A DNA stretch of 51,751 nucleotides from Lingula anatina (taxonomy: Eukaryota; Brachiopoda; Lingulata; Lingulida; Lingulidae). The notes beneath the pieces are model-generated. The model worked only from the letters and a program-made list of their open reading frames with translations. It searched no databases and had not been told where the DNA came from. Shown piece after piece: positions 24,410 to 34,836 of this stretch. Within the stretch, counting starts at the first letter, position 1. Every line of letters starts with the position of its first letter. The position numbers and the translations under genes were made by a program. The stretch spans positions 62,100 through 113,850 of the forward strand of contig NW_019776097.1 in assembly GCF_001039355.2 (NCBI RefSeq), written 5' to 3'.

Positions 24410-24451
24410 ATGCAAACTTTGGACTGCGACATAGATGTAGGTGTGCAGTAG
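24410..24451 (+). promoter_or_regulatory. short upstream ORF in the putative 5' leader of small protein 3
   Basis: ATG at 24410 opens 13 codons before TAG at 24449-24451, just 5' of the ATG-G exon. Unit B has a matching 11-codon uORF (33959-33994), differing by a 6-base indel that keeps the frame. It is only relevant if the transcript starts upstream of it, which I cannot see. Confidence 0.3.
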
Positions 24452-24466
24452 AAGCTTAATACAAAA

Positions 24467-27400
24467 ATGGGTATGTTTTTAACTTTTAAAATAATGGTAC
24501 ATTCAGTATTATTATTAGTTGTATTATAATGGCAATAATACATTTTATTATTTCCTTAGTTTATTTATTTTGAAAACAGAAAACATATTTATTGGCAATC
24601 TAGTTCCTTTCTTCAAAAAGTATAATCACTTCCATGATTTTGATTTAACTGAGCTAGATTAAGAGATCACCCAATGCATTTAACCTAACTGTATTAAGAT
24701 ATCAACAGCTGGATTTAGCTGTACCAGTTTGAATTAACTCATTAAAAGGATGTACCGTCTTTGCAGGTAATTCTTTTTCACGTGGCAATGGACACAAACA
24801 CAACAATGAAAATGGGGCTAAAGCGTGTGACAAGCAAAATTTAACCAGATGCAGTATTAGGCCTGAACATATTAATAGCAGAGAAGCATCCGAATGTGAT
24901 ACAAGCACTGAGCAATTTTTCTACAAAGATAAGGACAAAGAAATTGATTGTAACGTATATGCACTTCGTATGTGTTTCTTTTCATCTATTTATCAATTTA
25001 TTTAATAATGTCGTTTTTTATTTTTATTTGTCTCTTTATTTACACTGTTTGTTGTGAATATGCCTGAAGATACAAATTCAAACGTTATGTACTTTTTCAA
25101 GTATCTAATTAAGCTCAGTGAGTTATTCATAGCATTTTTCTAACTTTAGATAGGGTACGTTATTTCCCGGCCAATCCCTCATGAATTGCTTCTTAAGATA
25201 ATATCTTTTCTCTGAGCCTTATGTCTTATTATTTTCTCAATTTTGCAGAAAAATGTCCTGCTCTTTGCAAAGCAATCGGGATTTCCTTGGTGGAATCTTC
25301 TCATGACGGTATACATTTACTATATAGTACAAGTAATTAAAATTGGAACATCATTCCAGATTTACATCAGTGCGTAAAAATATAGACTAATATAAGAAGA
25401 TTTAAAACGATTGTTGTGGCTTCTCTGTTTACGAATCAGCAAATGAGTAGTCCACGTGCAAGAATAAACTCCACGGTGTTTGAAATAGAACTAAATGGGA
25501 GTTTGTACACTGTAAAATCAGTGTTTAGCTCCTAAACACATTTCTAAGCGCCTGTTTTGTCTCACTTTTTCCACGCGTTTAGCTCCTAACGTGTTTAGCT
25601 TCTTAACATGTTACACGCTTGTGTTTAGCAGTATGACGCGTTTGACGGCTTATAAATGTAGGGTGTATTTGTTTAACTTTTAGGTGCTAAGGGTTTCAAC
25701 TGTTTTAGTCGCACACGCGCGCACACACACACACACACGAACTCACGGTCACCTTTAACTGCTATAGTTATCTCTTTCTATAACAGGGTACCGTGAACTG
25801 TCAGCATCGTTGACTTCCCACTATTATCTTTACAGCTGTACTTATTCATCCTTGTGTTATCTGACCTTGCGAGGTAGTTTATTGGAATGTATTTCTGAAA
25901 AGCAGGTTAGGAAAATTCACTAGTTCACTAAAGGCACGAAACAACTATCATTTTTACTTTAAAACACCTTTCTCCATATTTTGATAAAATGCGTTACGGT
26001 AGTGATATCTATTATTTTTTTTTGCCAGAAGTAATGAACAATAGAACATCAGGATGATGGTGGGGTATTCATTACAATACTTTATTTAAAGGGATAATAA
26101 CTCTTCGTATGATATCTATATTTCACAATAAAAACATTGTGAACAACTCACAGAAGTATAATAAATTCTGTTTTACCACAAAAACGGCAGTTATAGCTAT
26201 TATTCTGATATCTAAGCTTGTCTTCAGATCACGTGACCTCCATTGATGGCTGTACTCAGTTATAATCTCTCAAGAGATTTTAACAAAAAACCAAACTTTT
26301 TAGAAAAAACCAGGGACTAACTTTGAATGTAAAAATGGATTCATTAACCATTGGTAAGTATGGGAAAATTGTTGTTTACTCCAGGAAAATTCATTTTTTG
26401 GCCAAAACGAAGAGTTATTATCCCTTTAAGCTTTCATCACATGCTGGTTATTTCGGTACCGATAGTCCGAATATTTGCACCGCTCTAGCCGCCGACTAAC
26501 CCCAAGCCAATTTTGGAAATAACCACTAACTGTAGTTCAAACAGCATAAGACGTGTTTTGGTTATTTATATAAAAATGTTTTCAAAACATTATATAATGT
26601 TTTCCAGAATGTTATAAACACGCTGATAAAACTCCACAAAATGATGTTACATGTATCATTAAATTTTGTAGAAACGGTCTTCGAATCTTTTTACAAATTA
26701 TAACGTTACTGTACATCATTTTGCATGGAGTTAAAACACCCATAACGTTACCATAATGTTCTTCTATACCATTACCAGCATGTAACCATCTGATAACGTC
26801 GTGACAACGTTATTTGTTATTTGGATTATTACTTAAAGGTACATATGAATCGAGCATCGGTGGAGCGTGGGTTGCCAGTAACACATATAAACCACCTCTA
26901 CTAGATTCTTATACGACTCAAATAAAGTCGACATGCCAAGGGACAAACTGAATTAATCACTCGATCAGCCATAAAAGAGCTTTAGATTGCTCTTTTAATT
27001 TTTGGTCAGAAATTTAACCTACTTATGTGACCTACTTTTCTGCCCCATGTATATACAGGATCGTAAGCTAACAGAAAAATCCATTCAAATATCATTTTTC
27101 GGGTAATATTAATCAATGCCTTCTGGCAATTTCCTTAATTATACTTTTTGAAACCATATACTGGTATTTGGTTGGTTTTTGAGCAAAACTTGTTGTTCAG
27201 CTACCCTCTACCAGGGCGACAGATTAATTTTTCACAGATATGTCTCTAGATAAATAGATAGTCAATTTGGTCTAATGTCGCCTCAGCAAAAAATGTCCCC
27301 AAGAACTGCGGCCTTGATAGAGGGTTCAGCAGCTCCACGCGTTTAGGAATTCCACACCTATAGCAGCTCCATATGTTTAGCAGCCTCACGCGCTTAGCAG

Positions 27401-28650
27401 GGGAAGTGCTTAGCCAATGTAGACTAATGTGCTTAGCTTGTGATAGACTTATTATAGATCCATATACCGGTGTAGCTAAGCACATAGCTAAACGTGTAAC
27501 ACTGCCAACGTGTCTAGCATTTTCTTCTGTGAAACGCTTGAAAAGCTATACGTGATTAGCTTTTACACATATTTCTAAATGCGTATAGGTGCTTAACGTA
27601 TGTTGTATGTATTTAAATGCTAAGCACTGTTTTACAGTGTATTCGGCTAGAAATGATACATATACTGTGATAGTAAACGGAGAGACTAGCAAAATATCTC
27701 AATACGATGAAAATATTAGTTAAGATAAACGTTTACATTTGATACTGCACCAAAATGGTTGTTTGTCCTCGCAAACACGCGGCACTTCGGCAAATGTATA
27801 ATATTAGTGGTTATTTACTTTGCAACATTAAAGGGGGTCTAAAGAGCCATTGGCCGGTTTTTTATGTATTTTTCATGATTATGTGTAATTGCAGCTGTAA
27901 TCATTCTTGAAATCAAAATATACAAGTAAGAAAATTATGCAGTTTAGTATTTTAATTTCATATTTCAAATTTATGGGTAGTCATAAAAATAAGGGTGGAA
28001 AAATAAATCTGCACAGATTTATCTACAAACAATTAGTAAAAATTAAGTGTATCAGGGCACACCCTGCCTCCTCCCCCCCCCCCCCCAAAAAAAAAAAAAA
28101 AAAAGATATTGAATTCATCGAACACTAAGACCATTACATGAGCCTGGCACTTTTTACCCTCTGATATCAGGGGCCTCTAAAATAGTATACAAATTAAAGT
28201 ATAAAATACAATAATTACCTCAGCCAAGGAGGTTATGTTTTCACCCCTGTTTGTCTGTTTGTTTGTTTGTCATCAACATAACTCTAAAGTTAAGGACCGA
28301 TTTTGATGAAATTTTCAGGAACTGTCAGAAGTGGGCCAAGGAAGAGCCCGGTGGTGATCCGGATCAATAATCAATAATAATAATAAATCGCTGTGTAAAC
28401 CATTACGAGAGAAATCTAGGTAACGGAAACCGAAGTGAACTGAATGGACAAAGCTCAAGTTTTAAACCCAACATATGGAATTGTCGCAATTAATAACAAC
28501 TTCAATTATGAGAGCCAAAGCGAATTCATAAGATGATGATGATGGTGATATCTTTATTTTACTTTAGGTAGTACCAAGAGACCTGTGAGCCATCAGACGT
28601 GCACTATTAGAGAAATTGCAGACGAAGAGAATCCCACGAACCAAAAGTAA
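24467..28650 (+). CDS. small Cys/His-repeat protein 3, putative N-myristoylated
   Basis: Exons: 24467-24470 (ATG-G), 24767-24967, 25249-25308 and probably 28568-28650 (TAA); all phase 1. The predicted start MGNSFS fits a myristoylation site (Gly2, Ser6). Two modules with invariant spacing follow, both partly degraded. In the first, the leading Cys is Arg (RGNGHKH...C); in the second, Gly-His is Arg-Pro (CSIRPEH...C). Then come CD, a Lys/Asp-rich stretch (YKDKDKE) and KCPAL. If the 25309 donor is skipped, translation stops at 25338-25340. The long last intron holds the 2.1-kb transposon at 25508-27639, so the final junction is the least certain. Loss of metal-ligand candidates suggests relaxed constraint compared with the 34-kb copy. 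Confidence 0.5.
25508..27639. mobile_element. 2.1-kb TA-target DNA transposon with subterminal repeats, unit A only
   Basis: Terminal inverted repeats of about 22 bp (cactgtaaaatcagtgttta at the left; its inverted form taagcactgttttacagtg at the right). It is flanked by TA, and unit B has the unoccupied site gggagtttgtattcggctag at 35002-35021. The ends are crowded with variants of gtgtttagct / gcttagc in both orientations, as is usual for transposase-binding subterminal repeats. I found no transposase; a TTAA MITE is nested at 26090-26425. Confidence 0.75.
26090..26425 (+). mobile_element. TTAA-target MITE, copy 2, nested
   Basis: About 336 bp, with ends agggataataactcttcg and its inverted complement and flanking TTAA on each side. 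It is inserted into the 25508-27639 element, so it is younger than that insertion. Confidence 0.85.
28073..28105. repeat. poly-C / poly-A homopolymer pair
   Basis: About 14 C followed by about 19 A. The paralogous place in unit B (about 37140-37172) has an interrupted C-rich stretch. Likely sequencing-sensitive. Confidence 0.85.
28217..28390. mobile_element. decayed copy of the acctccgccaagg-ended element
   Basis: It starts cctcagccaaggaggttatg, then ttttcacccctg, (tttg)n, catcaacataactc and ttcaggaactgtc, and ggtggtgatccggatcaa near the end. It lacks the full right inverted repeat. Confidence 0.7.
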
Positions 28651-29689
28651 AGCAAGTATTTAATGTAATGCAAGGCAGGCCATTGTTCCTGGTAGTGTAC
28701 GTAATTATTTAAACAATGTTAAATGTGCCAAAATGACTTGCTTAAGCCACATTATATAAATCAATGAAAAAAATCATTTTAAATTGTAACACAACAATTT
28801 GTTCATTATAACTTAAGCTCAAATATTAAAATGTAGTACATGAGTCGGCAAATGTCCGTTCAGCCTGCTTTAAAGTAAATGTTTTGAGTTATGTCGTATT
28901 ATTCCTCACACTATCAATTTTTCTAAGTATTGACGTTGTAGTAACCCACGGGTATGTGTCACAAAAAAGTGGAAACATTTGAGTAAATTTTTAAATTTTT
29001 TTAAGGAAGAAATGATATCATAACTATACTACACGACATTAAACTAAAGTATTCTGTAAAACGTGAATTTAAAAATATGTACGTGTTACAAAGACTCAAT
29101 GCATTTACAACAATATGGGTAATACTGAAGACTAGGAAGCGATAACTAAAGTATACAAATGTTTCAGATGAAAATAATGCAAGGAGGGGAACCCTAGAGC
29201 TGCGGGACCAAATAGATACCGTTAGTTACATTATAATGTTACTAACTGGAGATCCATCTTCCTATTTTGTGATTGTTTAAAATGATTTTAATTTGATGAG
29301 GAACCATTTCGTGAAAATATTGATCAGAAAATTGTATTTTATTCCAATGAAAAGATTTAAATGTACTCAAAATCTGAGATATTTACTTAGTTTTAAACTA
29401 GAAATGAAACCTGATATACATGTAGTTTAGTACTTAGACTTGTCTTGCTTTTTTAAACTGTTTGTCGCTGTTGTCCTTCCATGTCAGTGAGCTGATGCAT
29501 TCCACCCCAGCAGTCTTAAATCGATTATTGTAGTGCCACTGATGTAAATGGGCTCTCACCTTTCTATTGTCTTTCAGAAGTCGACATTCATTTCTTCCCA
29601 ACATTGAGTAACAGATCCTGATTATTCCACCATCGTACAACTGAATTGAACTGAACTCCAAACAGCTTTCGCTATTTGAGCACTATTGT

Positions 29690-29936
29690 AATCTATGGCA
29701 CTTTTAAAGTAAACGGTGACAAAACAAAAGTGATAATTTTTGGAACGGTAAACGGGCAAAATTCTTTTTTCACATGGTTCAAAAGAAATGCAGTTAAGCT
29801 CAGAAATAATGAGACGTTACCAAAAACAACAATTTTTAATAACTTAACTGGTTACTTTTTTATCAATGGCTTGTGTTACATGAACACAATACGTATTACT
29901 CACTGCAGTATCAACAGACAAATAATAGTTTGGTGA
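29690..29936 (+). pseudogene. possible reverse-transcriptase fragment
   Basis: The open frame contains FKVNGDKTKVIIFG, which resembles the region after the YADD box in LINE reverse transcriptases (N-x-x-K-T-K plus a hydrophobic strand). It is short, isolated and absent from the matching place in unit A. Weak evidence; a small LINE relic is the simplest reading. Confidence 0.3.
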
Positions 29937-30278
29937 TTCATTGCTGCATGGGGTGTTATCTTCTGTCTAAACGGTAACAAAAGGTAACAAAAGGTAACAA
30001 ACAGATAACAACCTGGAGCGTTCTCACTGAGCTCAACTGTAATTAAATGTAAAAAAAAAAGAATATATGTCTGGAGATTTTTTCAAGAAATGGATTAAGT
30101 AACTAAAGTAAGTAACTGATCGTATGTATATTAAAGGTTTATAAGCCGTGTATGAATCTATGTATTTCTGAAGAGAGAGAGAGAGAAATAAAGATAAATA
30201 TAAGGTTAATATAGATTGCAAATGAGATGTATTTGTAAAAGCTATAGACCCTACTATCTTAAGAGCTATGGGTATATA

Positions 30279-31939
30279 CAGACTTGACATTTAATATGGA
30301 ATATTTCAGTTTCAACGGTATGCTTAGGTAAAAATGCGTTCTTTTTTCATATAACTCAGATCTCATATAAGACATCTGACTGGAGGAGTGTGAAGTCAGG
30401 TGTGTCGCTACCAATTAACTGACTACCAAGTCTGTTGCACTGCTGCATTGTGTAATATGCAGTGATTTAATTGGGTAGTGCTCCTTTGGCCTGGTCTAAG
30501 CTGGGCTTTGGCGAAGCATGGTTCCGTCAAAAAAGTATCCATATTTCGGAAACTACTGCATAGAAGAATTTGAAATTTTGCATGCAAGCGGTCGGTTTTG
30601 TAGTGCGTAAAATGAGTTCAACAATGTTTTACAAAGTTGTTAATCTGTGCCAGAATGGCGCGAAAAAGACAGACATTGCAAGACAGATTATTGTGGCAAA
30701 CGGAATGGTCTGTACAGTTCTATGGAGTTATGCCCAGACTGATGTATCTACACAGAGACCACGCCCAATGTATTGACATTTTACCACCAGGGCACAGGAC
30801 TCACTGTCCTTCAGGATATGCTGCTGCAACTAAACAAAAGCCACCCAGTCCGTTCAGAATGAGGGGCAAATTGTGACCAAAACGCGTTTTTCAATGCTCT
30901 TAGCGAATACCAAACTGGTTTTAGCTGGTTAGAATACCAAACGACCTCTGAGGAAGCCACTGTAAACAGCAAAACAGCGTCGTCAGTTTCTCTAATGAAC
31001 TGAGGACCATGACCGTTTCTGGGTAGAACACTGAAACCGCGTGGCTTTCTTTATTGATGTCAGATTTCACCTGTACCGCTTAACTGGTCAAAACAGAGTT
31101 TACAGACATCCTGAAGTGGCCAATGACTAAGCGTGTGCCGCATCTAAAGTGACTAGGGTCATTGGCATCGTCAGTATTTGGAGTGGATACCACATTGGTG
31201 CCAAAACACCAATGGTAGTCATTGATGAAAACCTAAACCAGATGAAATAAAGAGATAATCTAGGAACCATTTGACTATCATTTGATAGGGGGCACCTTAG
31301 GAACAATTTTAGGTTGCACAATGAGATTACCCGTTCATACAGAGCACTTTTAATAGCAGATTACTTACAGAAGCAAGGGATTGAGCAGATACATTGGTCA
31401 TCAAAATCGCCATATTTGAACCACATAGACAATACGTGGGTAGGTTATTACTCGCCGAATCAACGGCCTGCATGTCCTACAACAATTCTGAACCAAATTG
31501 GACAAGTTTTGACCGTTGCCTGGATTTTTTTTCCAGATTTAACTCTAAAAACCTATCCTAAGGATTGCCTTGCCGCTTGAAAGCTCTGGTAGCAGCCAGA
31601 TGAGGTCAGGTGTAACAGCGACCGTTGCTGTGGCAAGACACTGGCATGAGGGTCCTTTGTGGGGCGTGTAACTCTTTTAAAGACGATAATTTGGAAAATA
31701 TGGAGATCCAAAATATCTCTTTCAATGGTTGTCGTACGACTTAAAATAGGCAATGCATTTTTGTTTGCTTCACTGGCGAATTCAATTAATGAACTGATGT
31801 CACAATGACATCAAAGAGATAAATAAAAGTTATTAAAACATGATTTTAATCCCTATTTTCATTTATTAGTCAGCAAAATAGGAAAAAACTGATGAAAAAT
31901 AATTTGGAAAAAAATATTCCATATTAAATGTCAAGTCTG
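30279..31939 (+). mobile_element. Tc1/mariner-type transposon, unit B only
   Basis: Identical 28-bp terminal inverted repeats begin cagacttgacatttaatatg. They are flanked by TA (30277-30278 and 31940-31941), and unit A has the uninterrupted sequence at about 22436. Length 1661 bp. TA target duplication and the internal transposase remnants assign it to the Tc1/mariner superfamily. Confidence 0.9.
30570..31470 (+). pseudogene. Tc1-like transposase remnant
   Basis: The N-terminal part at 30609-30690 (FYKVVNLCQNGAKKTDIARQ) resembles the Tc1 helix-turn-helix. The C-terminal catalytic part at 31360-31440 (GIEQIHWSSKSPYLNHIDNTW) matches the Tc1 block before the final acidic residue. Stops and frameshifts lie between them, and the second catalytic Asp region is altered. 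Non-functional. Confidence 0.75.
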
Positions 31940-33007
31940 TATTATAAATCAAAATTAGACAAATCACACCTTAGGTTTAGCAAAGATGTATAGAAATTAC
32001 TTTTATCAGCAAAAAATGACATCATTCATATTGAATTCATAACCCATATTTGTAAAAGTTAAACTTGATATGGGTCCAAACAGCAAGCTGAACAGTAAAT
32101 AGGGCTATACCTCTTCTCTTCCTTATTAATCAATTAATGATTCTGGGAGAAAATATATTCAATGCATGTGGTTTAAGTAACAAATGGGCATCTCAGTATA
32201 TCACAAACACAAAGTGGTTAAAAGAAGTAGTGTTAATTATTTTTAGAGAACAATCGTTCAATCTTGAAGAAGTTATGTACATGTATGTAATTAAACAGAA
32301 ACACAAAAGTATATCTTTAAATAAAATTGCTATACAGCTTTACCATTTGCCAATTGTATTTGCAAAATGTAGAACCAGTTATACCAAATTGTACCTAGAA
32401 ACTGGTAGATGGCACAATATACCTAGAAAAATAGTTCTTTTTATGTAATGAACGTGGTTGGCAGACGCGTTGCACAATTTTAATGCACATATAATATTTT
32501 GCAAAAGTAATAAGACAAATGCCTAACAAGACATTTTCTTCAGCAGTCGAAGGTTTGTAAATATGAGCAAATTTTCGCATTCAAAAACAGCATTTTACAT
32601 CTCAATGTCGAAACTTCTTAAAATTAAATAACATGACAAATGCATTGCCATTTGCTTGTTTTTATTACATTATTATATTTCTCCGTACCTACAATTTTGT
32701 ACTTGGTTACGAAAATTAATAAGCTGATTTACCTTTGTCAATAACTGCACCTATTTTGGTGATCTTATCTGCAGCACTTAACCCCTGAAATATGCTTCCA
32801 GGCGGTTCAACAGGTAAAAATGACACCTGAAAACAATCCCAGCTCTTCCTGCTATCGATATTTTGGTAAAAGTGGCTCCTTAGTACCGGGTAGTCAGTAA
32901 TAATTAAGCAATTCAAAAACATCGCCTAAAGAAGGAGCAATTTGGGTAATTCTGCATTTCAGACAGTTCAAGCAAACTGTCTTATATTTCAGGGTAAATG
33001 TCCTTAA

Positions 33008-33640
33008 AGTCATAATAACTCTTCGTTTTGGCCAAAAATTGGATTTTCCTGAAGTAAACGGCAATTTTCCCGTACTCACCAATGGTCAGCGACCCCATTC
33101 CTGCATTCAAAGTTAATCCAGGGTTTTTTCCTAAACGTACGGTTTTTTGTTAAAATCTCTTAAGTGATTTTAACTGACGGAGCCCTCTCATACATAGCAT
33201 ATCGAGCGGGGTTTTCTGATGACCTACTTAAAACCGCGGGAAAAGCAGACAACAACAACACTTTATTGCAGTAAAATAAGATTCATACGATATAATCGTC
33301 TTTATTGCTCATATTCACAACGTGTGCAGTTCTGGGCTTTTCGTTATCCGACACACTGTACAAAAACTCGCTCCTTACGTCTGAGGATTGTGTCATGCGC
33401 CTGTGTTATTTTGGTCTCGACTGCACTCGAGAATCCGCGTGATGCGCCAAAATCCTTGGCAACAAATGCCTTGATGACCGGGAAAAAAGGCACCGAAAGC
33501 CCTATTGACAAGCACAGTTTTTAGTTTTACTACAATAACAGCCGTTTTAGTGGTGAAATGCAATAAAATATATTTCCGTGTGTTGTTTAGAATGTATTTC
33601 TTGCGGAATTTTGAATCTGAAAGGAAGAGTTATTATTGCT
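33008..33640. mobile_element. TTAA-target MITE relative with a different interior, unit B only
   Basis: About 633 bp, with ends tcataataactcttcg and ggaagagttattattgct and TTAA on each side (33004-33007, 33641-33644). The left 180 bases match the standard MITE; the right part differs. Unit A has TTAG and no insert at about 23871, consistent with an unoccupied target. Confidence 0.75.
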
Positions 33641-33958
33641 TTAAGCTTATACGTTTCGTTTCACGTTTTGAAATGAAAGGCTCTGGATTTTTATATGAAC
33701 ACTCGTACAAAAACACGTGTTGTTTAAACTTTATGTTAAGTAAAATATTTTGCTTGTTACTTTAGAAACCAGTTTTAATCCTGGCATTAAGCTCAAATTA
33801 ACCAGATATATGGTCCTGTATTTAAACTATGTATGTTTTTGTAATGGTCCCTTAGTGCTACTAGTAGGTTGATAATGACCGTAGGTCTCGTGTTTCTCGA
33901 TAATGATTGGACTGTATTGTACATATAAAGATAATAAGGAACAAAGTCGAAAACAGAA

Positions 33959-33994
33959 ATGCAAACTTTGGAGCGCGACATAGGTGTGCAGTAG
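33959..33994 (+). promoter_or_regulatory. short upstream ORF in the putative leader of small protein 4
   Basis: ATG followed by 10 codons and TAG, collinear with the uORF at 24410-24451. Confidence 0.3.
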
Positions 33995-34009
33995 AAGCTT
34001 AATACTAAA

Positions 34010-34836
34010 ATGGGTACGTTTTTAACTTTTAAAATAACGTTACAATCAGTATCGTTATTAGTTGTATTATAATTGCAATAATAATTTTTATTATTTACTT
34101 AATTTATTTATTTTGAAAGCAGAAAACATATTCATTGGCAATCTAGTTCCTTTCTTCAAAATTTTAAGTACTTCCATGGTTTTGATTTAACTGAGCTAGA
34201 TCACCCGATGCACTTAACCTAACTGGATTAAGGTATCAACAGCTGGGTTTAGCTGTACCGGTTTGAATTAACCCATTAATAGGATGTACCGTCTTTGCAG
34301 GTAATTCTTTTACATGTGCCAATGGACACAAACACAACAGTGAAAAGGAAGCTGAAAATTGTGACAATAAAAGTTTAACCACATGCGGTATTGGGCATAA
34401 ACATATTAATGGCATAGAAGCATCCGAATGTGATAGACAGACTGGGAAATTTGTCTACAAAGATAAAGACAAAGTAGTCGAAAGTAACGCATTTGCACTT
34501 GGTATGTTTTTCTTTTCATCTATTTATTAAATTATTTAATAATGTTATTTTTATTTTATTTTATTTGCCTTATTATTTACATTGTTTGTTGTGAATGTGC
34601 CTGAAGATACAAATTCAAACGATATGTATTACTTCAAGTATCCAATTAAGCTCAGTGAGTTATTCATAGCATTTTTCTTACTTTAGATAACCCCTCATGA
34701 ACTGCTAGTAAATATAATATTTTTTAACCTTATGTCATATTATTTTCTCAATGTTGCAGAAAAATGTCCTGCTCTTCGCAAAACACTCGGGCTTTCCTCG
34801 ACGGAGTCTTCTCAAGATGTTATACGATACACTTAA
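34010..34836 (+). CDS. small Cys/His-repeat protein 4, putative N-myristoylated, best-preserved modules
   Basis: Exons: 34010-34013 (ATG-G, donor gtacgt), 34301-34501 and 34760-34836 (TAA), about 93 residues. Predicted start MGNSFTC: Gly2 and Thr6 fit N-myristoylation, with Cys7 as a possible palmitoylation site. Both modules are complete: CANGHKHNSEKEAENCD and CGIGHKHINGIEASECD. Each has two Cys and two His in identical spacing, a plausible tetrahedral metal site. A Lys/Asp-rich segment (VYKDKDK) and EKCPALRK follow. In unit A the third exon ends at a donor (gacg|gtatac). Here the same place reads gatgttatac, so translation runs on to a stop (VIRYT) and the RPVSHQTC exon is not used. I know of no described family with this pattern. 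Confidence 0.65.

Larger units (their letters stand above)
20790..28535 (+). repeat. large tandem segmental duplication, unit A
   Basis: Collinear with 28536-37930. Matching landmarks include the RPVSHQTC exon (20809 / 28568), aatgcaaggcaggccattgt, atgtctggagatt, the ATG-G exon (24467 / 34010), the module exon (24767 / 34301), the KCPAL exon (25249 / 34760), the ggaaaaataaatctgca block (27998 / 37069) and acggaaaccgaagtgaactg (28423 / 37832). Unit A carries private insertions at 22653-22990, 24091-24301 and 25508-27639. Confidence 0.9.

Noticed and set aside
29434-29661. Minus-strand open frame with a His-rich stretch (RAHLHQWHYNN)
   Set aside because: The His spacing does not fit the C-x2-GHxH module and the frame is broken in the matching part of unit A.
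33219-33524. 101-codon open frame in unit B
   Set aside because: It lies wholly within the 33008-33640 TTAA element and has no transposase or other motifs.
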